Positions 9,997 to 18,897 of a DNA stretch of 64,000 nucleotides are shown in pieces (the first letter of the stretch is position 1; every line of letters starts with the position of its first letter). Below the pieces are notes generated by a model. It was not told the origin of the DNA and did no database searches. It worked only from the letters and a program-made list of their open reading frames with translations. This stretch comes from Candidatus Methanomethylophilus sp. 1R26 (lineage in GTDB: Archaea > Thermoplasmatota > Thermoplasmata > Methanomassiliicoccales > Methanomethylophilaceae), in the NCBI RefSeq assembly GCF_001481295.1, contig NZ_LOPS01000027.1, positions 42,802-106,801 on the forward strand, in the 5' to 3' direction. The translations under genes were made by a program, and so were the position numbers.

Positions 9997-11197
9997 TCAG
10001 GTGCTCTTCGATCTTCCTCGCTGTGCCTCCGTTCGTTCTCTTACCTCCTTACCGTACATGGAGACGTCCTTCCCCATCTTCCTGAGCTCCTCGACCGCCT
10101 CGGGGCAGCCCTGCTCGGCAGATTGGCGGTAGTATCTCTCCGCAGTCTCCGGGGACTTCTCCACGCCCTCCCCCAGGCGGTACATATCGCCCAGGCTGCA
10201 GGTGGCTAGCCCGCTCCCGTGCTCGGAGGCGATGCCATACAGCTTCTTGGCGACTTCGTAGTCCTTTTCGATGCCCCGGCCGTTCTCGTACATGTCGCCG
10301 AGGTTGCAGACGGCGTCGCTGCTCCCTCCGATGGCGGCCACCCAATACCATGAGATGGCCTTGCCGTAGTCTATCCCGACGCCGACTCCCGTCTCGTAGG
10401 CCACCCCGACGTTGAACTGAGCGTCGGTGTTGCCGTTGTCGGCGGCCTTGCTGAACAGCTCGAACGCCTTGGCCTCGTCGATCGGGACGCCTCCCCGTCG
10501 GAGTACATGCAGGCCAGGAAATACTGCGCATCAGGCAGGTCCTGATCCGCGGCCTCCGTGAAGAGCTCGAACGCCTTGGACAGGTCGCGCGGGACGGTGT
10601 CCCCCGAATAATACAGCAGTCCCAGACGTTCCTGGGCGGGGCCGAACCCATCCTTCGCGGCCCTGCTGAGGAGCTCGGCGGCCTCTCCGCGGGCAGGCCC
10701 CTTCTCCTCCTGCAGTATGAGCTCGGCGAGCAGCAGGGCGGCCTCCGGGAGGCCCTGCTGGACAGCGGACCTGTACCAGGCCTTGGCCATCGCGGTGTCC
10801 TTCTCGGTCCCGTAGCCGTTCTCGTACATGATCCCCAGCTGGGCCTCGGCGCGGTCGTAGCGTGGTCGGCCGCTTCCTGCATCAGGTCGAAGGCCTTCTT
10901 CCGGTCCTGCTTGACGCCTTCGCCGTAGAGGTACATGATGGCCAGGTTCAGCCTCGCAGTGTCCATCCCTCCTGCCGCGGCCTTCGTGTACCACTTGGCG
11001 GCCTTCGCGTAATCCTGCTTCACTCCGTTGCCATCATAGTACATCAGGCCGAGGTTGAACATGGCTTCCGCCACGTTGCGGCGGGCCAGCCTCCTGAAGA
11101 TGCGCCCTGCTCTGCGGTGATCGCCTTCCGTGATGTACTTCACACCCTCGGACAGCTCCTGGTCGGCGTTCTTCATGGTATGTTCTATTGCGAGCAC
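9997..11197 (-). CDS. SEL1-like tetratricopeptide repeat protein (two frame breaks)
   Basis: About 400 aa after repair. At least eight SEL1 repeats are recognisable by the pattern A-x-x-x-L-G-x-M-Y-x-x-G-x-G-V-x-x-D, for example NLGLMYYDGNGVKQDYAKAA, LGIMYENGYGTEKD and NLGDMYENGRGIEKDYE. There is no signal peptide, so it is probably a cytosolic protein-interaction scaffold. The frame breaks near 10855 and 10490; adding one G to make GGC in each place restores repeats in register. The ATG at 11176 (MKNADQELSEG) is an alternative start with a TATA-like TTAT about 30 nt upstream. Specific function unknown. Confidence 0.85.
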
Positions 11198-11365
11198 CGA
11201 TAAGATGGTATCGAACGGAACGTCGGAAAACTGGAGAAAGGGGTCCGAGCGTGCGCATACCTTGGACGAAAAGACTGCGTCCGTCCGGGCCCGAAATGAT
11301 GCTCACACCGCTTGGCTATATAACGGTTGCCAATCGAAAGCCGCAGCGAGCCCAGAATCGATGGA

Positions 11366-11410
11366 AAATAGTCCTCTCCCGCCGATGGCGGCGGACGGGA
11401 GAGGCTATTT
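11366..11410 (-). terminator. Strong hairpin downstream of the NitT/TauT operon
   Basis: A 9-bp perfect stem (CCTCTCCCG with CGGGAGAGG, 11373-11381 and 11396-11404) is extended at its base by AAATAG/CTATTT and at its top by CCG/CGG. It lies just beyond the stop of the ABC ATPase on the minus strand. It is either a terminator or a transcript-stabilising structure. Confidence 0.6.
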
Positions 11411-11431
11411 GGTAAAATGTTTCGCAGGGTT

Positions 11432-12432
11432 TCAGTTCTGTTTTTCATTCAGACTCGGATCTGTCGCGGAAGTTGCACTTTCGGAGCTGACCTTCGGCTC
11501 TTCCTTGCTCTTGAACATGCTGAGGCCGAATCCCTTCTTGGGCTTCTTCCTGCTCACGATGCCCGCGTCGTCGGACATCACGTTCTGGTTCTCCAGGTAA
11601 TCGAGGATGTCCCGCCTGAGCTTGGTGAACTCCGGAGACGCTCTGTCCCTGGGTCTTTCCCACGGGACGTCGATGACCTTGTAGACCGTCGAAGGCCTCT
11701 TGGTCAGGATGACCACGCGGTCGGACAGGAACAGCGCCTCGTCGACGGAGTGGGTGATGAAGATGATGGTCCTCTCGCTGTGCATGAGGATCCTCGTCAG
11801 CTGCTCCTGCATGATGTTCCTGGTCTGGGCGTCGAGCGCTCCGAACGGCTCGTCCATGAGGGTCACCGCCGGGTGCATGACCAGAGCGCGGGCGATGCCC
11901 ACCCTCTGCTTCATGCCTCCGGAGAGCTCATAGATGCGGGAGTCCGCGAAGTCCTCCAGGCCGACGGCCTTGATGTACCGCATGGCCCTCTCCTCGCGTT
12001 CCGCCTTGGGGACGCCTGCGACCTCCATCCCGAACTCGACGTTCTGCTTCACGCTCCTCCAGGGGAAGAGCGCGAAGTCCTGGAACACCATCCCGCGGTC
12101 GGAGCCCGGCGCGGTGCACGGCTTCCCGCCCATGGTGATGGTCCCGGATGTGGGCTGCAGGAGCCCCGCGATGCATCTGAGGATGGTTGTCTTCCCGCAT
12201 CCTGACGGACCTACGATGGAGACGAGCTCCCCCTTCTTCACGTCAAGGCTGAAGTTCTCCACCGCGGTGGTCTCCGACTCGTCGGTCTTGTACACCACGT
12301 GCAGGTCCTTGATGGACATCAGGGTCTCGCCCTCGGGGATGTCCTTGTAAAGCAGGTCGGTGCGGTCCGCTCTCACACGGTCCCTGGACCTGTACCTCGG
12401 GCCTCTGTCTTTATCCCGTCGTTGGCAGCCAT
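11432..12432 (-). CDS. NitT/TauT-type ABC transporter ATP-binding protein (probable N-terminal frame break)
   Basis: The core protein runs from ATG 12319 (MSIKDLHVVYKT), 295 aa: Walker A VGPSGCGKTT, Q-loop MVFQDFALFPW, signature LSGGMKQRVGIARAL, Walker B VTLMDEPFGALD and H-loop FITHSVDEA. This matches SsuB/TauB-type ATPases. An ATG at 12432 overlapping the permease stop (TGATG) opens MAANDGIKTEARG, which joins the core frame if one base is added near 12380, so I give the longer extent. The C-terminus has an unusual charged tail (KKPKKGFGLSMFKSKEEPK) beyond the ATPase. Third gene of the operon 14558-11432. Confidence 0.88.
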
Positions 12433-13282
12433 CAGACATCCATCCCCATTCTCTTCGATATGTACTTGTGTATGTAGTCGGCGAGCCCGGAGGTGAGGAT
12501 CCCCAGCACTGCGATGATGACGATCGCGGCGTAGGCGGAAGGCCAGAAGCCTGCTGTCGCCTGCTCGGAGAGGTAGAACCCGATGCCTCCGAGAGGAGAG
12601 GCGTACAGCTCCGCGGCAACGATGCACATCCAGCCGATGCCGAGCCCGACCTTGATCCCGTTCATGATGTAGGGAACGGTGGACGGTATCATGACCTTCA
12701 CGAAGATCTGGGCGTCGGAGGCCCCCAGCGTCTTGGAGGCATCTATGAGGTTCGGCTCGATCTTCGAGACCCCGAAGATGACGTTGGTCAGCAGAGGGAA
12801 GAAGATACCGACGAAGACGACCAGCATGGGCCCGGTCTCGTAGTCGATGGCGACCATGAAGATAGCGCCCATGCGATGGGCGCGATGGGCCTGAGGACCT
12901 CGATCATCGGAGTGGCGAACTCCCTCAGGGTAGCGAACTTGCCGAGGACCAGGCCCAGGGGTATGGACACCACCAGGGCGAGGATGAATCCCTCCAGGTA
13001 AGTGGACAGCGATGAGCTGATGTACGACCACATGGACTTCCCGCCGGACATGGTGTCCCCGTTGCTGTAGAAGTCCACAAGGGCGTCCCAGGTGTCCGCG
13101 GGGTTGGGGATGGTGTACGAGTTTGCGATGATGGATATGACCCACCAGGCCTCCACGAACATCACCAGCGATATCGCGGTGATCAGGAGCTTCCTTCCTG
13201 CCCGGTGGTATTTGTTGTGTTTGTCGTATTTGAAATGCAGGACCGCGTCCGCGATCCCGCCTTCCCTGAACTCCAGTGCCAA
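12432..13282 (-). CDS. NitT/TauT-type ABC transporter permease (one frame break)
   Basis: About 284 aa after repair. Membrane helices are evident (LLITAISLVMFVEAWWVIS, GFILALVVSIPLGLVLG, GPMLVVFVGIFFPLLTNVI), as is the cytoplasmic loop with the ATPase-coupling motif (EPNLIDASKTLGASDAQIF). The frame breaks near 12868 inside the conserved RPIAPIAWGAIF segment; restoring one G in CATGGGCGC gives the expected residues. It overlaps the ATPase start (TGATG) and follows the binding protein. With them it would import a small anion such as a sulfonate, nitrate or pyrimidine precursor. Confidence 0.9.
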
Positions 13283-13292
13283 TCTATCGCCT

Positions 13293-14558
13293 TCAGACCG
13301 TCACGAGCTGCCCGTTGACGCAGGTTATGGTCGCAGGGGGAGCTCCCATGAACCCGAAGTCCGCAGAGCCGTTCTGCATGGCGACTGCAACGCCGGCGCC
13401 GTTCGACTCGTTGACCTGCTGGATGTTGATCCCGTAGTGTGTGAAGAATCCCTGCGCCACTCCGACCTGGAGGGCGATCTGGTGGATGTCTCCGGAGATG
13501 ACGGCGACCGTCACGGTGGTGCTGGTCCCGTTGTAGCTGCCGTAGCTCTCCGCCTCATGCAGGTACGACTCGTCGACGAACCTGTTGGCGAACTGCACAG
13601 AGTTGGAGAAGCCGAGGTCGGACATACTGTACCTGAGGGTGCTTGAGTTCGCCTCGACGATGTCGGCGATATCGTACTTAAGCTGCGTCAGGGTCCCGTC
13701 CTCGTCCGCGTAGACGTAGGTGATGTTGCTGAGGGCGTCCTTGATGTAGGTCTCGCTGAGTCCGGTGGAGCTCACGCAGGTGCTCACCAGTGCATTGTAA
13801 TTATCGGACGAAGTGTCGCTGAGGGCCGCATTGACCCAGTTGACCGATTCGATGTATCCGGCGAGGAACCTCTCGGTGACGTCCTGGTGGCTGTTCACAT
13901 AAGAGGAATAACCCGCGAGGACGCAGCAGGTGTGCCCGGGGAAGAAGTAGTTGGTGAGACCCAGGCCCTGGAATGCCGTGCCTTCGGCATCGATGACTGC
14001 AGAGTACTGAGGTTCCCATATGATCCCGATGTCCGGATGGGGAGTGTCGTTCATGATCTTGCTGGCATTGGTGAACGTCGAGATGTACGCCACCTGGCTG
14101 GATGACACCGATGTCCCGGATTCGTACAGCACGAACGAAAGCCCCATCGAGGTAACTATCTGGTTCATCTGAACGTGCTGGATGGAGGTGTTTCCCGGGG
14201 TTCCGCATATGAGGCCTCCCCAGGCAGCCGCATTATCCGAACTGACAGAATATACTAGATTTCCCTCAGAGTCCGCAGAGGGAGTGTAGAAAGGAGTACC
14301 GTTCCTGTAGGGGACGTTCACGCTGTATGTTACCTCTGAACCGTCGACGGTGGCGGTGAACGTCGTACTGACAGTGGATTCCACTTCGTCCTTGTCAATG
14401 TATATGCCCGATCCCTCGGTGTTCACACGTGCCAATATGTTGTAGACGTTGTTAGAGCCGTTGTCATCGTTGATGGATTCATCGTAGACGATGATGCCGG
14501 CCATCGCGCCCATGATGGCGACGACGATGATGGCGGTGGACCAAAATTTAGCGTTCAT
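13293..14558 (-). CDS. NitT/TauT-type substrate-binding lipo/membrane-anchored protein (NMT1/SsuA-like)
   Basis: 421 aa. An N-terminal hydrophobic segment (STAIIVVAIMGAMAGIIVY) would secrete and anchor the protein outside the cell. The mature part is a periplasmic-binding fold with SsuA/NMT1 hallmarks: VGVAQGFFTHYGINIQQV, GAGVAVAMQNGSADFGFMGAPP. The order is unusual: this N-lobe motif occurs near the C-terminus, so the protein looks circularly permuted or carries an extra N-terminal lobe. It is the first gene of the operon with the permease and ATPase. In a methanogen a sulfonate such as a coenzyme M precursor is a reasonable guess, not shown by sequence. Confidence 0.85.
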   Translation of the reverse strand: MNAKFWSTAIIVVAIMGAMAGIIVYDESINDDNGSNNVYNILARVNTEGSGIYIDKDEVESTVSTTFTATVDGSEVTYSVNVPYRNGTPFYTPSADSEGNLVYSVSSDNAAAWGGLICGTPGNTSIQHVQMNQIVTSMGLSFVLYESGTSVSSSQVAYISTFTNASKIMNDTPHPDIGIIWEPQYSAVIDAEGTAFQGLGLTNYFFPGHTCCVLAGYSSYVNSHQDVTERFLAGYIESVNWVNAALSDTSSDNYNALVSTCVSSTGLSETYIKDALSNITYVYADEDGTLTQLKYDIADIVEANSSTLRYSMSDLGFSNSVQFANRFVDESYLHEAESYGSYNGTSTTVTVAVISGDIHQIALQVGVAQGFFTHYGINIQQVNESNGAGVAVAMQNGSADFGFMGAPPATITCVNGQLVTV

Positions 14559-14763
14559 GGTATGCCTTTCTGTTGAAATCGAATCTGGCTGGATTCTATA
14601 TGTACCTTTGTAAAATATTTTCCAAAAAGGATAAAATTTCGGGGATTATCGAAATTAATTCCTAATTCGGGGAGAACTTGCAATCAAGGGATAATCAATC
14701 CAGTAAATGATATCAGATCGCCTTCTCGTTATCCTTTTATCAATAATCCTTATTGGGAGAAGC
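14559..14763. promoter_or_regulatory. Divergent promoter region between the binding protein and ppa
   Basis: The stretch is AT-rich compared with its surroundings. On the minus strand AAATATTTTAC and TTTTATCC are candidate TATA boxes for the transporter operon. On the plus strand TATCCTTTTATCAATAATCC around 14729-14750 precedes the ppa ATG at 14764. No binding-site repeat was seen. Confidence 0.45.
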
Positions 14764-15291
14764 ATGGCAAGCATCGTCGACACCATATCGAAGGACAGGG
14801 TGAAGCCGGAGGAGTTCACCGCCTTCGTCGAGATCAGCAAAGGCAGCAAGATGAAGTATGAACTTGACGAGGAGACCGGTCTTCTCGCTGTCGACAGGAT
14901 CCTCTACACCTCAACGGCCTACCCCTGGAACTACGGGCTCATCCCCCTGACCGTCGCTCCCGACGGGGACCCGCTCGATGTCCTCATCATCAGCAGCGTG
15001 CCTATCCAGGCAGGATGCCTGGCCAAATGCCGCCCCATCGGCATCATGAGGATGAACGACAGCGGCGACCAGGACGACAAGGTCCTAGCCGTCATGCCCA
15101 AGGACCCTATGTTCAAGGACTTCACCGACATCGCCCAGCTGCCCAAGCACCTCGGCGAGGAGATCCAGCACTTCTTCAACGTCTACAAGGCGCTCGAGGG
15201 CAAGAAGACCCAGACCGGAGAGATCGAGGGCCCCGAGGCCGCGAAGAAGACCATAAAGGACTGCATGGACGCCTACGCGGCCAAGCACTGA
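14764..15291 (+). CDS. ppa: Inorganic pyrophosphatase (family I, soluble)
   Basis: 175 aa, the normal length. It hydrolyses pyrophosphate to two phosphates in the cytosol and so pulls biosynthetic reactions forward. It shows EISKGSKMKYE, DRILYTSTAYPWNYGLIPLT, the metal-binding DGDPLDVLI with catalytic aspartates, and later KDPMFKDFTDI and HFFNVYKALEGK, all family I landmarks. The ATG at 14764 gives the expected N-terminus; an upstream in-frame ATG at 14707 would add a hydrophobic stretch untypical of the family and is not used. A single gene with its own promoter. Confidence 0.96.
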   Translation: MASIVDTISKDRVKPEEFTAFVEISKGSKMKYELDEETGLLAVDRILYTSTAYPWNYGLIPLTVAPDGDPLDVLIISSVPIQAGCLAKCRPIGIMRMNDSGDQDDKVLAVMPKDPMFKDFTDIAQLPKHLGEEIQHFFNVYKALEGKKTQTGEIEGPEAAKKTIKDCMDAYAAKH

Positions 15292-15381
15292 CCGAAACCT
15301 TTTAGGGCCTTTGGACAGGGCCCACAATCGGCCTCTGGCCCGGTAATCAGTTATATATGCCAGAGGCCGTGGCATCGCATC

Positions 15382-16080
15382 ATGGCGAAATACGTCTGCA
15401 CGCTGTGCGGATACGTCTACGACGAGGACAAGGGCATACCCGAGAGCGGTATCGTCCCCGGTACCCGCTTCGAAGACCTTCCGGACGATTGGACATGCCC
15501 TATGTGCGGTTCGCCCAAGAGCATGTTCAAGAAAATCGAAGAAGCCCCTGCACCATCCGAGCCTGTCTCCGCAGGCCCGGTGAAAGATGCCGTATCCATC
15601 CCCGCCGGCGAGGGAGGCGACCGCATGAGGGAGATGTCCTTCGCGGAGATGGCCGACCTCTGCTCCAACCTCCAGAGGGGATGCGAGAAGCAGTACCTGA
15701 CCGAGGAGGCCGGCCTCTTCGGCGAGATCTCGGATTACTACCGCAAGCGCGCGGAGCCTGCCTCGGACCTCACCGACGAGCGCCTTCTGGCACTCATCAA
15801 CGAGGGGCTTGCCGCCTATGACTCGGCGGATGCCGCGGCAGGAGCGGCAGGAGACCGCGGGGCCAAGCGCGCCATGCTCTGGAGCACCAAGGTGGCCCGC
15901 ATCCTGCAGGCCCTGGTGGAGCGCCTCGGCAAGGAAGGCGAGGGCTTCCTGGAGAATACCGGCGTCTGGGTATGCGACATCTGCGGGTTCATCTATGTCG
16001 GGAACGACCCGCCGGAAATCTGCCCTGTCTGCAAGGTGCCGCGCGACAAGCTGGTCAAGATCGAGAGGAGGCAGATCTGA
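15382..16080 (+). CDS. Rubredoxin-helical domain-rubredoxin protein
   Basis: 232 aa. Residues 1-50 are a complete rubredoxin: [13 protein letters not shown], then [13 protein letters not shown] (two C-x-x-C pairs binding one Fe). Residues 75-180 are helical and acidic with no rubrerythrin E-x-x-H diiron motif. Residues 185-232 form a second rubredoxin-like site, [13 protein letters not shown] with [12 protein letters not shown], of the short rubrerythrin type. It probably shuttles single electrons in oxygen or peroxide detoxification with the ferredoxin encoded directly after it (TGATG overlap). A TATA-like AGTTATATATG precedes the ATG by about 30 nt. The middle domain is unrecognised. Confidence 0.85.
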   Translation: MAKYVCTLCGYVYDEDKGIPESGIVPGTRFEDLPDDWTCPMCGSPKSMFKKIEEAPAPSEPVSAGPVKDAVSIPAGEGGDRMREMSFAEMADLCSNLQRGCEKQYLTEEAGLFGEISDYYRKRAEPASDLTDERLLALINEGLAAYDSADAAAGAAGDRGAKRAMLWSTKVARILQALVERLGKEGEGFLENTGVWVCDICGFIYVGNDPPEICPVCKVPRDKLVKIERRQI

Positions 16081-16571
16081 TGCATGCGATAAGGAATCTG
16101 AAGATGTGCGAGAAGGAATGCCTCTGCCTGTACGTATGCCCCACCGGGGCGACGGACACCGAGACGGGGCAGATCGACTTCACCAAATGCATAGGGTGCG
16201 GGATGTGCGTCCGCAGCTGTCCCAGCAAGGCCCTTTCACTGGTGCCGGACCTGTATCCGCTCCAGCAGCCGAAGGCCGCGGAGATCTGCGATGCCGTGTT
16301 CGCGCAGGCCCGCTGCCGCGTCGCCGCCGAATCGCTGTGCCGCGGGGCGGCGGAAGCTGCCCGCGACCCCATCCGGAAGCAGACCGCCGAGGCGATGGAG
16401 CTCTCCTTCCGCCGCCAGGCCGAGGACCTCTACCGCGAAGCGGGCTACATGATCCCCCAGTCCCCGAACGTCAGAAAGATGCTCGAGGCGATGGCCGGGT
16501 CGGACGACCCCGCCTTCCCGAAGCAGGCGGCCGCCCGTCTGCTTGAGCTCCTCCAGCGCCAGGGGCATTGA
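16080..16571 (+). CDS. 4Fe-4S ferredoxin-domain protein with C-terminal helical region
   Basis: 163 aa. The N-terminal 60 residues contain CEKECLCLYVCPTGA and CIGCGMCVRSCPSKAL, two cysteine clusters for 4Fe-4S centres; the first (C-x3-C-x-C-x3-CP) is atypical in spacing and may be a variant site. The remaining 100 residues are helical and alanine-rich, with no known domain. Start and upstream stop overlap (TGATG), so it is translated with the rubredoxin protein and is probably its redox partner. It ends before a clear hairpin terminator. Confidence 0.82.
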   Translation: MHAIRNLKMCEKECLCLYVCPTGATDTETGQIDFTKCIGCGMCVRSCPSKALSLVPDLYPLQQPKAAEICDAVFAQARCRVAAESLCRGAAEAARDPIRKQTAEAMELSFRRQAEDLYREAGYMIPQSPNVRKMLEAMAGSDDPAFPKQAAARLLELLQRQGH

Positions 16572-16576
16572 GCGCC

Positions 16577-16595
16577 GGGCGGGCCATGCCCGCCC
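16577..16595 (+). terminator. Hairpin terminator after the rubredoxin-ferredoxin operon
   Basis: A perfect 8-bp stem (GGGCGGGC/GCCCGCCC) with a 3-nt loop, just after the ferredoxin stop. Confidence 0.6.
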
Positions 16596-16613
16596 CCCGC
16601 TCTCACCGACCAA

Positions 16614-16622
16614 TTCTTAAAT
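16614..16622 (+). promoter_or_regulatory. TATA box for the PNPOx-like gene
   Basis: TTCTTAAAT is centred about 28 nt upstream of the ATG at 16646, the spacing expected of an archaeal leaderless transcript. Confidence 0.45.
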
Positions 16623-16645
16623 CTGCGTTAGGCCATCCATATGGC

Positions 16646-17064
16646 ATGGCAATGATTACGCCCAAGATGAAGGCCCTGTTCGAGGACCACAAGAAATCGC
16701 ACAAGTACTTCGCGCTTGCCACCGCCTCCAAGGACGGTGTCCCCACGTCGTCCCCATCGGCTTCCTGTGGGTTGCCAATGACAAGGAGATCTGGGTCATC
16801 GACAACTACATGAACAAGACCCTTGCGAACATCAAGGAGAACCCTGTCGCCGCCGTGTACGCCCTGGCGGGAGAGGGCCATGACTGCATACAGGTCAAGG
16901 GCGCATGCATGTACTTCGACTTCGGCCCCGATTACGAGGCCGCCGTCAAGATGGCGCACGAGAAGAACCCCGCCTTCCCTGCGAAGGGTCTCATAAAGAT
17001 CGCCGTCACCGATGTGTACGACACGGCCCCCGGCGAGCACGCCGGCATGAAGTACAAGGAGTGA
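16646..17064 (+). CDS. Pyridoxamine 5'-phosphate oxidase-like FMN-binding protein (one frame break)
   Basis: About 139 aa after repair. Segments: MKALFEDHKKSHKYFALATASKDGVPTVVPIGFLWV, then DKEIWVIDNYMNKTLANIKENPVAAVYA and a C-terminal IKIAVTDVYDTAPGEHAG. This is the small split-barrel flavin-binding family with archaeal members of unknown substrate. The frame breaks near 16747; adding one C or G before GTCGTCCCC restores the conserved VPIGFLWV strand. The ATG at 16646 fits the TATA spacing. Confidence 0.82.
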
Positions 17065-17071
17065 CCGGCGC

Positions 17072-17269
17072 TCAGTCGTCGGGCGCTCCGTCCATGTACT
17101 TGACCGTATAGGCGCCGATCACGGCGCCGAATACGATCATGAGCATGTAGAAGAGCGAGTCGTACATGAGCCACCCGACCCACCCCACGGCGAAGCCCAC
17201 GGCTCCGCCGATGATGGCCGCCCACTTCATGCGGTGGCGGGTCATGGCGGTGGTCTTGGAGCCCATCAC
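17072..17269 (-). CDS. Small membrane protein, two transmembrane helices
   Basis: 65 aa. A short basic N-terminus (TTAMTRHRMK) is followed by glycine-rich helix 1 (WAAIIGGAVGFAVGWVGWLM) and helix 2 (SLFYMLMIVFGAVIGAYTV). The ATG overlaps the purB stop by 4 bp, so it is co-transcribed with purB. The close overlap and membrane character support a real gene; no family was recognised. Confidence 0.65.
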   Translation of the reverse strand: MMGSKTTAMTRHRMKWAAIIGGAVGFAVGWVGWLMYDSLFYMLMIVFGAVIGAYTVKYMDGAPDD

Positions 17270-18636
17270 TCGACCTTCCTCTCCAGAGCGGACTCGACAG
17301 CGTCGACCATCTTGTCGACGATCTCGCCGGAAGCTCCGGTGTAGCCTGCGGGGTCCATGACTGCGGCCAGCTCTTCCTTGGTGAAGCGGTCGCGGACCTC
17401 TTTCCTCTCCCAGAGGGTCTCGGAGAGGTCGATCTCCCTGTCCTCGGCCTCCATGGAGGCTTCTCTCACGATCTCGTGGGCGTCCTGCCTGCCGATGCCC
17501 TTGCCGACGAAGGCCATCATCACCGGCTCGGCCATCACAAGGCCGTGCGCCGAAGCGATGTTCCTGAGCATCTTGTCGCGGTGGACCTCGAGGCCGGAGA
17601 AGACCTTATTCATCTTATAGAGCATGTAATCGATGAGCGTGAAGACGTGGGGCAGGGTGAACCTCTCAGCGCTGGAGTTGGAGAGGTCCCTCTCGTGCCA
17701 GAGGACCTGGTTCTCGAAGGTCGGCATGACGAAGCCCCTCAGTATGCGGGCGAGGCCGCAGACGTTCTCGGAGTTGATGGGGTTCCTCTTCTGGGCCATG
17801 GTGGACGAGCCCACCTGGTGCTCCTTGTCGAAGTACTCTGAGACCTCGCCGATCTCGGATCTCTGGAGGTTCCTGACCTCCGTCGCGTACCTCTCGAGGG
17901 AGGTCCCGAGGGTGGCCATGAGGCAAATCAGCTCGGTGTACCTGTCCCTGCCGACGACCTGGGTTGCGGCCGGCTCGTAGGTGAGCCCGAGGTCCTGCAT
18001 GACCATGGCCTGGATCTTATGGAAGTTCTTCCCGAGCGCGGCCCCGGTCCCGACGGCGCCGGCCATCTTGCCGCAGCAGGCCCTGGGCATGATCTCGATT
18101 ATCCTCTGCCTGTACCTGAGGATCTCAGCGATGTACCCGGCGATCTTGAAGCCGTAGGTAATGGGGATGGCGAACTGAGCGTGGGTCCTGCCGATCTCCA
18201 GGGTGTCCCTCTCCCTCTTGGCCAGCTTGGCGAGGGTGTAGGCGAACTCATCGATGTCGTCCGAGACCAGCTTGAGGGCGTCGGCGATCTGCATCGCGGT
18301 GGCGGTGTCGACGATGTCGTTGGATGTGGCCCCGAGGTGCACGTACTTCCCGGCATCGCCCCTGCATTTCTCGGTCATCGCCTTGACCATGGCCATGAGG
18401 TCGTGGTTGGTGAGCTTCTCGATCTCCTTGATCCTCTCCACGGTGACCTCGCCGGACTCGGCCACGCGGGTGATCTCGTCGGCATCGGCCTGCGGGATCT
18501 CTCCCAAGGAGGCATGCGCCCTGGCAAGGGCCGCCTCGACCTTCATCTGGTAATTGATGCGGCTGGTCTCGGAGAAGATTGACTTCATCTCTTTGCGACC
18601 GTACCTGTAGTCCAAGGGACAGACGTAATCACTCAT
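17266..18636 (-). CDS. purB: Adenylosuccinate lyase
   Basis: 456 aa, full length. It removes fumarate from SAICAR and from adenylosuccinate in purine synthesis. The fumarase/aspartase signature GSSTMAQKRNPINSENV is intact; TSNDIVDTATA and GRTHAQFAIPITYG supply active-site residues including the catalytic His. The N-terminus (MSDYVCPLDYRYGRKEMKSIFSE) is the archaeal type. A TATTTAATAGAAC-type AT element lies upstream on the minus strand near 18665-18680. Followed by a small membrane protein gene overlapping by 4 bp. Confidence 0.96.
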   Translation of the reverse strand: MSDYVCPLDYRYGRKEMKSIFSETSRINYQMKVEAALARAHASLGEIPQADADEITRVAESGEVTVERIKEIEKLTNHDLMAMVKAMTEKCRGDAGKYVHLGATSNDIVDTATAMQIADALKLVSDDIDEFAYTLAKLAKRERDTLEIGRTHAQFAIPITYGFKIAGYIAEILRYRQRIIEIMPRACCGKMAGAVGTGAALGKNFHKIQAMVMQDLGLTYEPAATQVVGRDRYTELICLMATLGTSLERYATEVRNLQRSEIGEVSEYFDKEHQVGSSTMAQKRNPINSENVCGLARILRGFVMPTFENQVLWHERDLSNSSAERFTLPHVFTLIDYMLYKMNKVFSGLEVHRDKMLRNIASAHGLVMAEPVMMAFVGKGIGRQDAHEIVREASMEAEDREIDLSETLWERKEVRDRFTKEELAAVMDPAGYTGASGEIVDKMVDAVESALERKVE

Positions 18637-18897
18637 GCTTATCTCTGGAATCGGATAGGCTTACATTATTTAATAGAACTTATGCGCGCAGCCCCTGCTC
18701 GGCAATCGATTGCAGCCATTGCGGATGCCGTATGCGTCTGCAGAATCACATTATTCTGGCCAACTGCAGCCACTGGTCCTGACATTTTCCGGAGCGCCCG
18801 AAAAGGACCGATAATCCTACGTGTTTTGTGATTCCAGTACTAAACTTTATAAGGGATACCATTATAGAGCGCTTAAAAGTGGGCCACGCTTTGAATC
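18637..18897. promoter_or_regulatory. Divergent promoter region purB / coiled-coil gene
   Basis: On the plus strand TTTATAAG (18846-18853) and GCTTAAAAG (18871-18879) are candidate TATA boxes; the second lies 19-27 nt before the ATG at 18898 and suits a leaderless start. A TTAAATAATG-like element serves purB. No tRNA or conserved RNA was recognised in between. Confidence 0.45.

Noticed and set aside
14707..14763. Upstream start of the pyrophosphatase giving a hydrophobic N-terminus
   Set aside because: Family I pyrophosphatases are cytosolic and start at the residue matching ATG 14764; the extension overlaps the promoter.
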